From Bacteroidota bacterium (GTDB taxonomy: Bacteria > Bacteroidota > Bacteroidia > Flavobacteriales_D > Sanyastnellaceae): DNA of 8,645 nucleotides. Every line of letters starts with the position of its first letter. The stretch's first letter is position 1. The stretch spans positions 1-8,645 of the forward strand of contig JAQCID010000035.1 in the NCBI GenBank assembly GCA_027618855.1, given 5' to 3'. Shown piece by piece: positions 1 through 6,936 of this stretch. The position numbers and the translations under genes are program-made. The notes under the pieces are model-generated. The model saw only the letters and a list, made by a program, of their open reading frames with translations, was not told the DNA's origin and ran no database searches.

Positions 1-267
1 GAGTGGGAACCACCCGAAAACGGTGGAGTTTGGTCTGTGGAAATTAACATCTTTACTTCAAAAGGAGAATGGGTAACCACATTAACAGAAGAGGGGGAAG
101 AAGTGGAATCTAAAAAAATATGGGTTTTTGAAGGGGAAAACCTTTCGGGCGGAAAGTTATTCCCAGGAACCTATATCGCAGTATTAAAAGCGAGTAACAC
201 AGACTTCTCAGAAGAAACCCCAAAAATAAAAAAAATAATTAGACGTGGACTAATTCAGGTGAATTGA
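1..267 (+). CDS. C-terminal end of an exported protein with a FlgD-like Ig domain (5' partial)
   Basis: The frame is open from the first base and ends at TGA 265-267, giving 88 visible residues; the true start lies upstream. A GTG at 37 could be read as a start, but the 12 codons before it continue the same domain, so I treat the gene as cut by the window edge. Visible residues 13-28 (VEINIFTSKGEWVTTL) and 41-64 (W..EGENLSGGKLFPGTYIAVLKA) match the pattern of FlgD-like Ig domains: a beta strand with 'I.IF...G..V.TL', then 'W.G.n..G..l..G.Y...l.a'. Such domains commonly close large secreted or cell-surface proteins of Bacteroidota. The end (KIKKIIRRGLIQVN) is basic and lacks a clear canonical type IX sorting signal. 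The next gene starts 15 nt downstream, so read-through transcription is plausible. The function of the whole protein cannot be judged from this fragment. Confidence 0.75.
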   Translation, partial: EWEPPENGGVWSVEINIFTSKGEWVTTLTEEGEEVESKKIWVFEGENLSGGKLFPGTYIAVLKASNTDFSEETPKIKKIIRRGLIQVN

Positions 268-282
268 TGGAAATTGCAACAC

Positions 283-948
283 ATGTACGAAAGCGTAGAA
301 ATAAATCATCTAGACACCCCATTAATTGTTTTATTCTCCCTTTCTCTTGTAATAGGTATTTTACTCATGTGGCTAAGACATGGTTTTCCTCGAGAATGGA
401 GGCTTGCCGGATGGGTATTGAGTGATGTACGGAGGATTTGGCAAAGAAGTGCGGAAGAAGCGCCCAGAAGCGGGGGAGTAATTATTGCGCATTTGCTTGG
501 TATAATTGCTGTTTCTACGATTTCATTGGGGTGTGTTACAGCTTTGGAAATCAATTTGCCTGCCTACAAAACTTTGGCGATGGGCAGTGCCTTAGGCACC
601 GTCACTTTGTCATATAGATTGCTGACACAGTGGGTCTTAGTGCGTTTCCACAGGACCAAATTAATATCCAAAGACCAAATCGTTATGGATCGTCACCTAA
701 GAATCTGGATGACGGCTACCGTTGGAGCTCTTGCTCTTGTCTTTTCGTTGTTGCCGCAATGGCTGTCAATACTAGGCTCTGAAGTGTTTATACTCACATG
801 GGGAGGCTGGACTTTGTTTCGCTTTTGGAGGATATTTCAGACATCAAAACGGCGATTATCTCATTTTTGGTGGAGAATTGTCTATCTTTGCGCCTTCGAA
901 ATCCTACCCGTATTAATCATTATTCAATTTATAATGACCATACTATAA
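283..948 (+). CDS. DUF4271 family integral membrane protein
   Basis: This is a 221-residue, very hydrophobic protein with about six predicted membrane spans (roughly residues 12-31, 66-88, 97-119, 142-162, 164-184, 198-220). The stretch between spans 1 and 2 is rich in W and R and probably cytoplasmic. The ending YLCAFEILPVLIIIQF is the signature I associate with DUF4271, a Bacteroidota-specific family of unknown function. I chose ATG 283; an in-frame TTG at 274 would add three residues but has no better ribosome-binding sequence. Stop is TAA 946-948. The neighbouring hemD begins 23 nt downstream, a pairing I recall as recurrent in flavobacteria. That suggests a link to heme metabolism or simply conserved co-transcription; no catalytic motif is visible to settle it. 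An alternative is a generic inner-membrane assembly protein. Family assignment is fairly firm, role unknown. Confidence 0.8.
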   Translation: MYESVEINHLDTPLIVLFSLSLVIGILLMWLRHGFPREWRLAGWVLSDVRRIWQRSAEEAPRSGGVIIAHLLGIIAVSTISLGCVTALEINLPAYKTLAMGSALGTVTLSYRLLTQWVLVRFHRTKLISKDQIVMDRHLRIWMTATVGALALVFSLLPQWLSILGSEVFILTWGGWTLFRFWRIFQTSKRRLSHFWWRIVYLCAFEILPVLIIIQFIMTIL

Positions 949-971
949 GGAGCTTGAACAACGAACACGCG

Positions 972-1718
972 ATGAAAAAGAAGATAAAGACTATTCTTAT
1001 CTCTCAGCCAAAACCGATTACGGAAAAGAGCCCGTATTTCGATTTAGCCAAAAACATGAAAGTGACTGTTGATTTCCGTCCTTTTATACATGTTGAGGCG
1101 ATAGAAGTAAAAGAGTTTAGAAAACAACGTATAGATCTATCTGAATACACAGGGGTCATCTTAACATCTCGTATGGCTGTTGATCATTTCTTTAGGATGG
1201 CCGAAGAGACGAGGTATGAGGTGCCTACTTCGTTAAAGTATTTATGCATAAGTGAAAGCACCGCTTATTATTTGCAGAAATACGTTGTGTATCGCAAGAG
1301 GAAGATTTTCCATGGTCAAGTTCGTTTTTCTGAACTCACGACGATCATGAAGAAGCATAAGAAAGATAAGTTTCTACTTCCATGTTCTGACCTTCTTAAA
1401 GCATCAATACCTGATGCGCTTGATGATTTAGGGGTGGATTACAGCAAAGCTTGTATGTACAGGACCGTTTGTTCTGATTTGAGTGATCTATCAGATGTCA
1501 AATACGATTTACTTGTCTTTTTCAGCCCTAGCGGAATAGAGTCATTACTCAAGAACTTCCCTGAATTTGAGCAAGGCGAAACACAAATCGCTACCTTCGG
1601 TCCTACAACTTCTAAAGCAGCTGAGGATGCTGGGCTTAGAATTGACATTAATGCACCGACTTCAAAAGCGCCATCGATGACAATGGCGATAGAACAGTAT
1701 ATGAAAGGTAAGTCCTGA
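972..1718 (+). CDS. hemD: Uroporphyrinogen-III synthase (HemD)
   Basis: The 248-residue protein should cyclise hydroxymethylbilane to uroporphyrinogen III in the cytoplasm, the branch-point macrocycle for heme and siroheme. HemD is poorly conserved, but the bilobed layout is visible: KTILISQPKP at the N-terminus (6-15), YTGVILTSRMAVDHFF (59-74) in the lobe that closes the first domain, LLPCSD (135-140), the domain-crossing YRTV (163-166), DLLVFFSPSGIESLL (179-193) and the C-terminal IATFGPTTSKAAEDAG (206-221). The 'FfSPSG...F' and 'a.GpTTa.A....G' patterns are the best family markers. The frame is open from 798, but the extra 58 residues overlap the DUF4271 gene and look unlike HemD, whereas MKKKIKTILIS is a typical N-terminus. 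AAGGAG at 947-952 lies 19 nt before this ATG, too far for a standard Shine-Dalgarno. Length is normal for the family. rnpA follows after 17 nt. Confidence 0.88.
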   Translation: MKKKIKTILISQPKPITEKSPYFDLAKNMKVTVDFRPFIHVEAIEVKEFRKQRIDLSEYTGVILTSRMAVDHFFRMAEETRYEVPTSLKYLCISESTAYYLQKYVVYRKRKIFHGQVRFSELTTIMKKHKKDKFLLPCSDLLKASIPDALDDLGVDYSKACMYRTVCSDLSDLSDVKYDLLVFFSPSGIESLLKNFPEFEQGETQIATFGPTTSKAAEDAGLRIDINAPTSKAPSMTMAIEQYMKGKS

Positions 1719-1735
1719 GGTTATCTTGTGGCCAA

Positions 1736-2140
1736 ATGGGTCAATCTAGAAATACATTTGGAAAAAACGAACGTTTAAAAAGCGTGATCGTTTTAGATAG
1801 AGCATTCGCAGAAGGTGCTAAACTCAAAGCTGCGTCGATTTTGGTTCGGTACACATACAGTTCTTTTGACGCTCCATTTCCATATCAAGTCGCAACTACA
1901 GTAAGCAAACGACGATTTAAACGTGCGGTGGATCGAAATCGAATAAAACGCCTTCTCCGAGAAGCTTGGCGGTTAGAAAAACACCGACTTTTGGTTGATT
2001 GGTCTACAGGAGATCCACAAAGAGCGTTGGTTTTCATCTATATCGGCAGAGAAATTCCGACCTTCGAAGCATGTCAGAACAACATTCGAAAGATTATCGA
2101 CGTATTAATCGATCACCCTATTGAAAAGTCATCACAATGA
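1736..2140 (+). CDS. rnpA: Ribonuclease P protein component
   Basis: The 134-residue basic protein is the protein subunit of RNase P, which binds the catalytic RNA and the 5' leader of precursor tRNAs during maturation. The family signature is clear: the arginine-rich RNR helix VDRNRIKRLLREAWR (65-79), preceded by VATTVSKRRFKRA (52-64), which corresponds to the usual 'vsKk.gkAV.RNr' strand-turn. The N-terminal KNERLKSVIVLDRAFAEG (10-27) matches the 'f.k.eRLks...f..lf..G' start, and ALVFIYIGREIPTFEACQNNI (97-117) the last strand and helix. Length is typical. ATG 1736 is the only sensible start; GAGG overlaps the hemD stop 15 nt upstream. The stop TGA (2138-2140) overlaps the ATG of the protease gene as ATGA, which implies translational coupling. 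Its place beside hemD and an S41 protease, away from rpmH and dnaA, differs from most bacteria but fits Bacteroidota. Confidence 0.95.
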   Translation: MGQSRNTFGKNERLKSVIVLDRAFAEGAKLKAASILVRYTYSSFDAPFPYQVATTVSKRRFKRAVDRNRIKRLLREAWRLEKHRLLVDWSTGDPQRALVFIYIGREIPTFEACQNNIRKIIDVLIDHPIEKSSQ

Positions 2141-3831
2141 ATAAATCCCGAAAGAGCATCTTAATCGCTGTTACCATTATAGGTGCGGCAATGATTTCTT
2201 TACGCCTTCCTATTAAAGAAGATTATTTTGAAATGTCTAAGCAGCTAGAGATTTTAAACTCGGCTTTTCGGGAATTGAATATCTTTTATGTCGATCCATT
2301 GTCTCCAGGCGACCTCATGCAAACAGGTATTGATGCAATGTTGATCTCTCTGGACCCCTATACACAATATTATCCTGAATCTAGGATGGAGGATGTCAGG
2401 TTCATGTCTACAGGAGAATATGGCGGAGTAGGTTTGGCATTAGATGAACGTTGGGATGGAACGTTTTACATTGTGGATATCAAGGAAAACTCCCCTGCGG
2501 AAAAAGGCGGGTTGCAACTTGGAGATAATTTGATGGAGATTGAAGGCCAATCCATCTCACACCTCGACATAAGTAAAATCGGAGAGCTTATTAAAGGGAC
2601 CTCTGGAACAGAAATTCAGTTAGGCATTCAGCACCCGGGCGAGCTCGATATAATCAATGTTACACTCACGAGAGAAAAAATTAAAACGCCTGACGTCCCA
2701 TATTACGGAATGATCAGTGATTCTACAGGCTACCTTATTCTAAGTAAATTCACGCGTACTGCGACAACAGAAGTACGAAAGGCGCTCATACAACTCACTG
2801 ATTCGTTGGGGGCAAAACAAATCGTATTTGATCTTCGAGGAAATGGAGGTGGATTGTTACGTGAGGCAGTAAGCATTGTGAATTTATTTGTACGAAAGGG
2901 GGAGGAAGTCGTTTCGATGAAAGGAAAAACCCCTGAATGGAACAACAAATACAGTACCCAAAGCAAAGCCTTACTTCCGGACATCCCACTGGCTATTCTC
3001 ATCGACAACAATAGCGCCTCTGCTTCAGAAATTGTTGCAGGGACTTTGCAAGATTTAGACCGAGCGTTGATAGTGGGGCAGGAAAGTTTTGGGAAAGGCC
3101 TTGTTCAGCAAACAAAAAATTTGGCCTATGGGTCACGCATTAAAATTACTGTCGCCAAATACTATACAGCGAGCGGGAGATGTATACAAAGACTCCATTA
3201 TGGCGATCGTGATGATCGTGGGGATGCGAAAATTCAGGCAGACTCGACGCTTCAAACATTTTACACAAAAAATGGTCGTCCTGTAATAGAGGGACGGGGG
3301 GTGGTCCCAGATATAGAAATAAATACCAAAAAATTAAACTACGTTCTGTCGGGAATCTTGGAGAGCGGCGTCTTATTTGATTTCGCTGTAAATGAGACAA
3401 ACTTGGGAGGAGAAGCGTACAATTTGGACCCTGAATCTTTCGAACTCACTGGAATTCAGTGGGACGCTTTCATGCGATTCATGAATGATCAATTCTCTTC
3501 GGAATTACTTGAAACAACTGGGCGAGACTTCCCATACGAACCTAAAACCAAACTTGTAGTCGAAGTACTTGAGGAAGCGATGGAAGAAGATGGGACGCTC
3601 GCTTCTAATGCTGATTTGATCAATCGTTTAAATAACTTATCCAAACCAAACCTTAACGAGGATCTAATTAAGTACGAAACAGAAACTCGAGAAGCGCTGA
3701 CTGAAGAACTTATTTACCATACAGGAAATACCTCGGGTGTATTTCGCCATTTGTTACCCAATGACGAAGTTGCTAAAGAAGCCGTTTCAAAACTAGAAAG
3801 TGGCGAGTATCTCAAAATCCTTGGATATTAA
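2137..3831 (+). CDS. Membrane-anchored S41 C-terminal processing peptidase (CtpA/Prc type)
   Basis: This 564-residue serine protease is likely held in the inner membrane facing the periplasm, where S41 enzymes trim or degrade proteins from their C-termini. Residues 7-24 form a hydrophobic anchor or signal segment after a basic start (MNKSRK). Then come the family's N-terminal helical part (FRELNIFYVDPLSPGDL, 44-60; SLDPYTQYYP, 71-80), a PDZ domain about 90-180 with the ligand loop region YGGVGLAL (95-102) and the core AEKGGLQLGDNLMEI (121-135), and the protease core about 185-350. Aligned by eye to E. coli Prc, the catalytic Ser is S295 in SASASE (293-298) and the Lys is K320 in FGKGLVQ (318-324); D306 matches the conserved Asp. 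FDLRGNGGG (231-239) is the oxyanion-side motif. Residues 400-564 form an acidic, mostly helical tail, common in Bacteroidota members. The substrate is unknown. It overlaps rnpA by 4 nt and abuts the ligase gene. Confidence 0.93.
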   Translation: MNKSRKSILIAVTIIGAAMISLRLPIKEDYFEMSKQLEILNSAFRELNIFYVDPLSPGDLMQTGIDAMLISLDPYTQYYPESRMEDVRFMSTGEYGGVGLALDERWDGTFYIVDIKENSPAEKGGLQLGDNLMEIEGQSISHLDISKIGELIKGTSGTEIQLGIQHPGELDIINVTLTREKIKTPDVPYYGMISDSTGYLILSKFTRTATTEVRKALIQLTDSLGAKQIVFDLRGNGGGLLREAVSIVNLFVRKGEEVVSMKGKTPEWNNKYSTQSKALLPDIPLAILIDNNSASASEIVAGTLQDLDRALIVGQESFGKGLVQQTKNLAYGSRIKITVAKYYTASGRCIQRLHYGDRDDRGDAKIQADSTLQTFYTKNGRPVIEGRGVVPDIEINTKKLNYVLSGILESGVLFDFAVNETNLGGEAYNLDPESFELTGIQWDAFMRFMNDQFSSELLETTGRDFPYEPKTKLVVEVLEEAMEEDGTLASNADLINRLNNLSKPNLNEDLIKYETETREALTEELIYHTGNTSGVFRHLLPNDEVAKEAVSKLESGEYLKILGY

Positions 3832-5367
3832 ATGGGGTCAAATGCTGCTTCGATAAGCGAGAAAATCCTGGTTGCAGGATTGCTCATTACGCTGGCATCA
3901 CTTCCTTGGTCACCCTTCGGGACAAGTTGTGGGACGGGGATTATTGCACTTGCGTGGGTCGTTACCGCAGTCAATCGCTCCTTAATTACGCCTACAAACA
4001 AGCTTCTTACCGGAGCCATGGCAGGTCTTTATGTTTGGCATGTCGTGGGGCTCCTTTGGACGGACAACCTGAGCGAAGGGCTCATGACATTGAAGATCAA
4101 GCTTCCCATTTTAATTGTCACCACTGCGCTCATGACGATTCGTTGGGATCCAAACAAATGGCTCCCCCGAATTCTGTCTGTGTTTGTCTTTTCTATTTCA
4201 GCGTCTGCCATTGCCGGCCTGGTGTGGGGATGGTGGCAAATATCTGCTGGTCAAACCCTTCATCCAAGTGAATGGTCACCTTTCATTTCTCATATTAGAA
4301 TGGGCATCCTACTCTCTTTGGGGTGGGGTGGACTTCTCATTTATAGTATTACAAAGCATCGCCTTATTGCACCTGCCATCTTATACGCTGTCATCGCTCT
4401 GCTTTATATATGGCAAACCCAATCAGTAACTGGATGCCTCATGTTCATTTTTGCGACGTTTTTCGGAATGATGCAGTATTTGAAGCACTCACTTAGGTGG
4501 GTCATTGTTGCAGGTTCGGCCATTTCGTTTGTAGGGATCATCCTTCTCGTACAAACCTTACGCCCATCGCCACAACCAGCTCAGCTTCCCACTCACACTG
4601 AGTGGGGGGCTCCTTATACACACCATCAAGACCGATTTCTTGATGAAAATGGATATAAAGTTTGGAATTTCCTGGCCTGGGATGAGGCACGGATAGCGTG
4701 GAATAAAAGGAGTGACTTTGTTTTTGACGGGCCCGACAATATGGGACATCCCCTTAAAATAACGCTCACGCGGTACCTTACCTCGTTAAATCTCCCTAAA
4801 GATGGTCTCGCAATTCAAGGGTTAACCGAGGAGGATATTCGTGCAATTGAACAAGGAACGCCATCTGCAGTTGAACATCTGAAATCTGGAATGAATCGCC
4901 GCCTTGATGTATTGCGGTATGAGGTGGGGAACTGGATGGATGATGGTAACCCGAGTGGCAATTCTGTGACTCAACGATGGGTTTACCTGAAAACTGGGCT
5001 TCATATCGCATTGAATAACGGAATCGTTCATTCTCTATTGGGGGTTGGGACTGGTGACCTCCCTGATGCGTATCAACATGCATATATCGAACTTGATACA
5101 CCTTTAAACCCTCAATTCAGAAAGCGAACTCACAATCAATATCTCGCATGGTGGGTCGCGAGTGGTTTCATTGCTTTAATCTTATGGATCATCGTTTTAA
5201 TTGCTTCTTGGAAAAGGGACAGTGAATGGTTGTCATTGGGAAGGTTAGCTTGGTGGATGGTCGTTGTTTCTTGTTTTGCAGAAGACACTCTCGAGACGCA
5301 AGCAGGTGTGACTTTTGCAGTATTTGCTTTGGTCCTTTTCTCGAGGAACGACTCAAAAGAAAGCTAG
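3832..5367 (+). CDS. O-antigen ligase/polymerase family membrane protein (Wzy_C fold)
   Basis: The 511-residue polytopic protein shows about a dozen hydrophobic segments: nine or so before residue 243 and three after 440. One large extracytoplasmic loop (about 244-440) lies between, the arrangement of the WaaL/Wzy/TuaE superfamily. Members transfer or polymerise lipid-linked glycans on the periplasmic side of the inner membrane. Family markers: VVGLLWTDNLSEGLMTLKIK (71-90), SHIRMGILLSLG (153-164), SVTQRWVYLKTG (378-389) leading to HSLLGVGTGDL (400-410), RTHNQYLAWW (432-441) with H434 at the position of the conserved loop histidine, and EDTLETQAGVTF (484-495) near the last span. Ligase and polymerase cannot be told apart from sequence, and no glycosyltransferase or O-antigen cluster is visible nearby. 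ATG 3832 directly follows the protease TAA with no gap, so the two are probably co-transcribed. A hairpin follows the stop. Confidence 0.85.
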   Translation: MGSNAASISEKILVAGLLITLASLPWSPFGTSCGTGIIALAWVVTAVNRSLITPTNKLLTGAMAGLYVWHVVGLLWTDNLSEGLMTLKIKLPILIVTTALMTIRWDPNKWLPRILSVFVFSISASAIAGLVWGWWQISAGQTLHPSEWSPFISHIRMGILLSLGWGGLLIYSITKHRLIAPAILYAVIALLYIWQTQSVTGCLMFIFATFFGMMQYLKHSLRWVIVAGSAISFVGIILLVQTLRPSPQPAQLPTHTEWGAPYTHHQDRFLDENGYKVWNFLAWDEARIAWNKRSDFVFDGPDNMGHPLKITLTRYLTSLNLPKDGLAIQGLTEEDIRAIEQGTPSAVEHLKSGMNRRLDVLRYEVGNWMDDGNPSGNSVTQRWVYLKTGLHIALNNGIVHSLLGVGTGDLPDAYQHAYIELDTPLNPQFRKRTHNQYLAWWVASGFIALILWIIVLIASWKRDSEWLSLGRLAWWMVVVSCFAEDTLETQAGVTFAVFALVLFSRNDSKES

Positions 5368-5371
5368 TCTT

Positions 5372-5401
5372 TAAAACCTGATGTTGAAAAGTTAGGTTTT
5401 A
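5372..5401 (+). terminator. Probable rho-independent terminator after the ligase gene
   Basis: TAAAACCT (5372-5379) and AGGTTTTA (5394-5401) form a perfect 8-bp stem around a 14-nt loop, five bases after the ligase stop codon. The 3' arm itself supplies four T's and the sequence continues ATTTC. The stem is AT-rich with a large loop, so it is weak, but its place at the end of a long same-strand run supports termination. Confidence 0.5.
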
Positions 5402-5571
5402 TTTCGACGAATACAACTACAATTACTCCCGATTAAGGCAAAATCGAACAAGGCAAAGGTTAGATTCCTGTACGATACAGCCTCCACAGTGCCTCCACAA
5501 GTTTCCCATCAAAATATCGAGCTACAATTCGTTCTTAGTGGTAAGTGTGTGTTTTGTGTGGAAAAAGTAGG
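5402..5571. other. Non-coding leader upstream of purD with short direct repeats
   Basis: No convincing gene is seen between the ligase and purD. Two pairs of short direct repeats lie here: AAGGCAAA at 5435-5442 and 5450-5457 (15-nt period), and GCCTCCACA at 5480-5488 and 5491-5499 (11-nt period, about one helical turn). A GT-rich stretch (5545-5561) contains TGTGGA (5557-5562), complementary to the TCCACA part of either GCCTCCACA copy. No known purine riboswitch pattern was recognised. The repeats could be protein-binding half-sites or chance. Confidence 0.35.
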
Positions 5572-5602
5572 TTGGAGTAAGTCAGACTACCGGTTAGCTT
5601 TG
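5572..5602 (+). promoter_or_regulatory. Candidate Bacteroidota-type promoter for purD
   Basis: TAGCTTTG at 5595-5602 is an exact match to the Bacteroidota -7 box TAnnTTTG. GTTG ends at 5574, with TTG at 5572-5574, a 20-nt spacer and a 3-of-4 match to the -33 TTTG element. Transcription would be expected to start around 5606-5609, at or just before the purD ATG at 5609, so the mRNA would be leaderless or nearly so. The call rests on the motif only. Confidence 0.45.
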
Positions 5603-5608
5603 TTAACT

Positions 5609-6904
5609 ATGAATATTCTATTATTAGGTTCGGGGGGTCGCGAACATGCTATGGCATGGAAACTAGCCCAAAGCTCATTGCTGTCAGTACTTTATGTAGC
5701 ACCAGGGAATGCTGGAACAGAACAGATTGCTACAAATGTGCCTATCGACCCTATGGATTTTAAAGCGATAGACCGCTTTATCCGCCGGAATGACATCAGG
5801 ATGCTTATTGTAGGACCTGAAGCTCCTTTAGTGGCGGGAATCGTCGATTATTTCCAAACATCTGACAAGCATAAAAACCTGAATGTCGTAGGGCCTCCGA
5901 AAGCGGGTGCGAGGTTAGAAGGTTCAAAGGATTTTGCAAAGGCATTTATGAATCGACATAACATTCCTACTGCGGCTTATGCAAGTTTTTCTAAAGGGCA
6001 ACTTCCAGAAGCAATTGCATATCTTGACAAAAGAAAGCCACCATATGTTCTGAAGGCGGATGGTTTGGCTGCTGGAAAAGGGGTGATTATCACAGAAAGC
6101 ATTGAGGAAGCTCAGAAATGTCTTGAAGACATGTTAGAAAATGCAGTTTTCGGAGAAGCTGGATCTAAAGTAGTGATTGAACAATTTATGGACGGCATAG
6201 AAGTAAGTTCTTTCATTGTAACAGATGGTGAGGCATATCGAGTTCTTCCTTCCGCAAAGGATTACAAGAGAGTAGGCGAAGGAGATATAGGACCGAACAC
6301 AGGTGGAATGGGAGCGATAAGCCCTGTCCCTTTTGTCGACGCCGAATTTCATGAAAAAACACTAAACCAAATCATCATCCCTACGATTAAGGGGCTTAAA
6401 AAGGACAATATCCCATACAATGGATTCATCTTTATCGGGCTCATGAAAGTGGGGAGCGATCCATATGTCGTTGAATACAACTGTCGACTTGGGGATCCTG
6501 AATCTGAGGTAATATTGCCTTTACTTAAAAGTGATCTTCTTCACTTATTCGACAGTTTGGGTTCAGGGCTTTTAAGTGAATACGACCTACAAATAGAGGA
6601 CAAGACAGCAGCCACAGTCATATTAACTTCTAGGGGATATCCTGGAGACTACAAGAAGGGGGTTCACATTAAAGGTCTTGAAACACCCCTGAGAGAAAAT
6701 GAAGGATTGATTTTTCACTCAGGCACAACAAAGAAAAGAGGGAAAGTTGTCTCCGATGGAGGAAGGGTCATCGCATGCACTGGTCTGGGAAATAGTCTCG
6801 AACAGGCCTTGGAGCGAAGTTACAAGTTAGCCGCATCAATAGATTTCAGCGAAAAACAATACCGGAAAGATGTCGGTCAAGATGTACTCGTGAAGGTCAG
6901 CTAA
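5609..6904 (+). CDS. purD: Phosphoribosylamine-glycine ligase (GAR synthetase)
   Basis: The 431-residue cytoplasmic enzyme joins glycine to 5-phosphoribosylamine with ATP, the second step of de novo purine synthesis. It has the ATP-grasp layout: N-terminal domain with MNILLLGSGGREHA (1-14) and IVGPEAPLVAG (67-77), the ATP-grasp part with LKADGLAAGKGV (148-159), the GAR-synthetase signature DYKRVGEGDIGPNTGGMGA (218-236), metal and phosphate site EYNCRLGDPE (289-298, usual form EYN.R.GDPE), and the C-terminal domain ending near 427. All expected motifs are intact and length is normal. The frame is open back to about 5489, but the 40 extra residues do not resemble PurD and the standard N-terminus begins at ATG 5609. 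It stands alone, after a terminator-like hairpin and with its own candidate promoter, and is convergent with the small gene that follows. No other purine gene is visible. Confidence 0.96.
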   Translation: MNILLLGSGGREHAMAWKLAQSSLLSVLYVAPGNAGTEQIATNVPIDPMDFKAIDRFIRRNDIRMLIVGPEAPLVAGIVDYFQTSDKHKNLNVVGPPKAGARLEGSKDFAKAFMNRHNIPTAAYASFSKGQLPEAIAYLDKRKPPYVLKADGLAAGKGVIITESIEEAQKCLEDMLENAVFGEAGSKVVIEQFMDGIEVSSFIVTDGEAYRVLPSAKDYKRVGEGDIGPNTGGMGAISPVPFVDAEFHEKTLNQIIIPTIKGLKKDNIPYNGFIFIGLMKVGSDPYVVEYNCRLGDPESEVILPLLKSDLLHLFDSLGSGLLSEYDLQIEDKTAATVILTSRGYPGDYKKGVHIKGLETPLRENEGLIFHSGTTKKRGKVVSDGGRVIACTGLGNSLEQALERSYKLAASIDFSEKQYRKDVGQDVLVKVS

Positions 6905-6921
6905 TCCCTAATACGACGGGA

Positions 6922-6935
6922 TCAATCAAGATTGA
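6922..6935. terminator. Small hairpin between convergent genes, possible weak terminator
   Basis: TCAAT (6922-6926) and ATTGA (6931-6935) can pair around the tetraloop CAAG, in the 32-nt gap between the ends of purD and the small - strand gene. There is no T-run on either side and the stem is short, so a terminator role is only suggested by its position. Confidence 0.2.
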
Positions 6936-6936
6936 A

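Noticed and set aside
954..956. TTG 954 as the hemD start, next to AAGGAG at 947-952
   Set aside because: Only one base separates the AAGGAG from the TTG, too close for a working ribosome-binding site; ATG 972 gives a typical N-terminus.
798..971. 58-residue N-terminal extension of HemD
   Set aside because: It lies wholly inside the DUF4271 gene in another frame apart from its last few codons and does not resemble HemD; the standard N-terminus starts at 972.
2730..3400. Overlapping open frames inside the S41 protease gene on both strands
   Set aside because: They are shadows of a conserved coding region containing the catalytic residues.
5489..5608. 40-residue N-terminal extension of PurD from GTG 5489
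   Set aside because: The conserved PurD start MNILLLGSGGREHA begins at 5609, and the extension overlaps the repeats and the candidate promoter.
5402..5608. Riboswitch before purD
   Set aside because: I see no conserved purine, ZTP or other riboswitch core, and the candidate promoter would lie downstream of most of this region.
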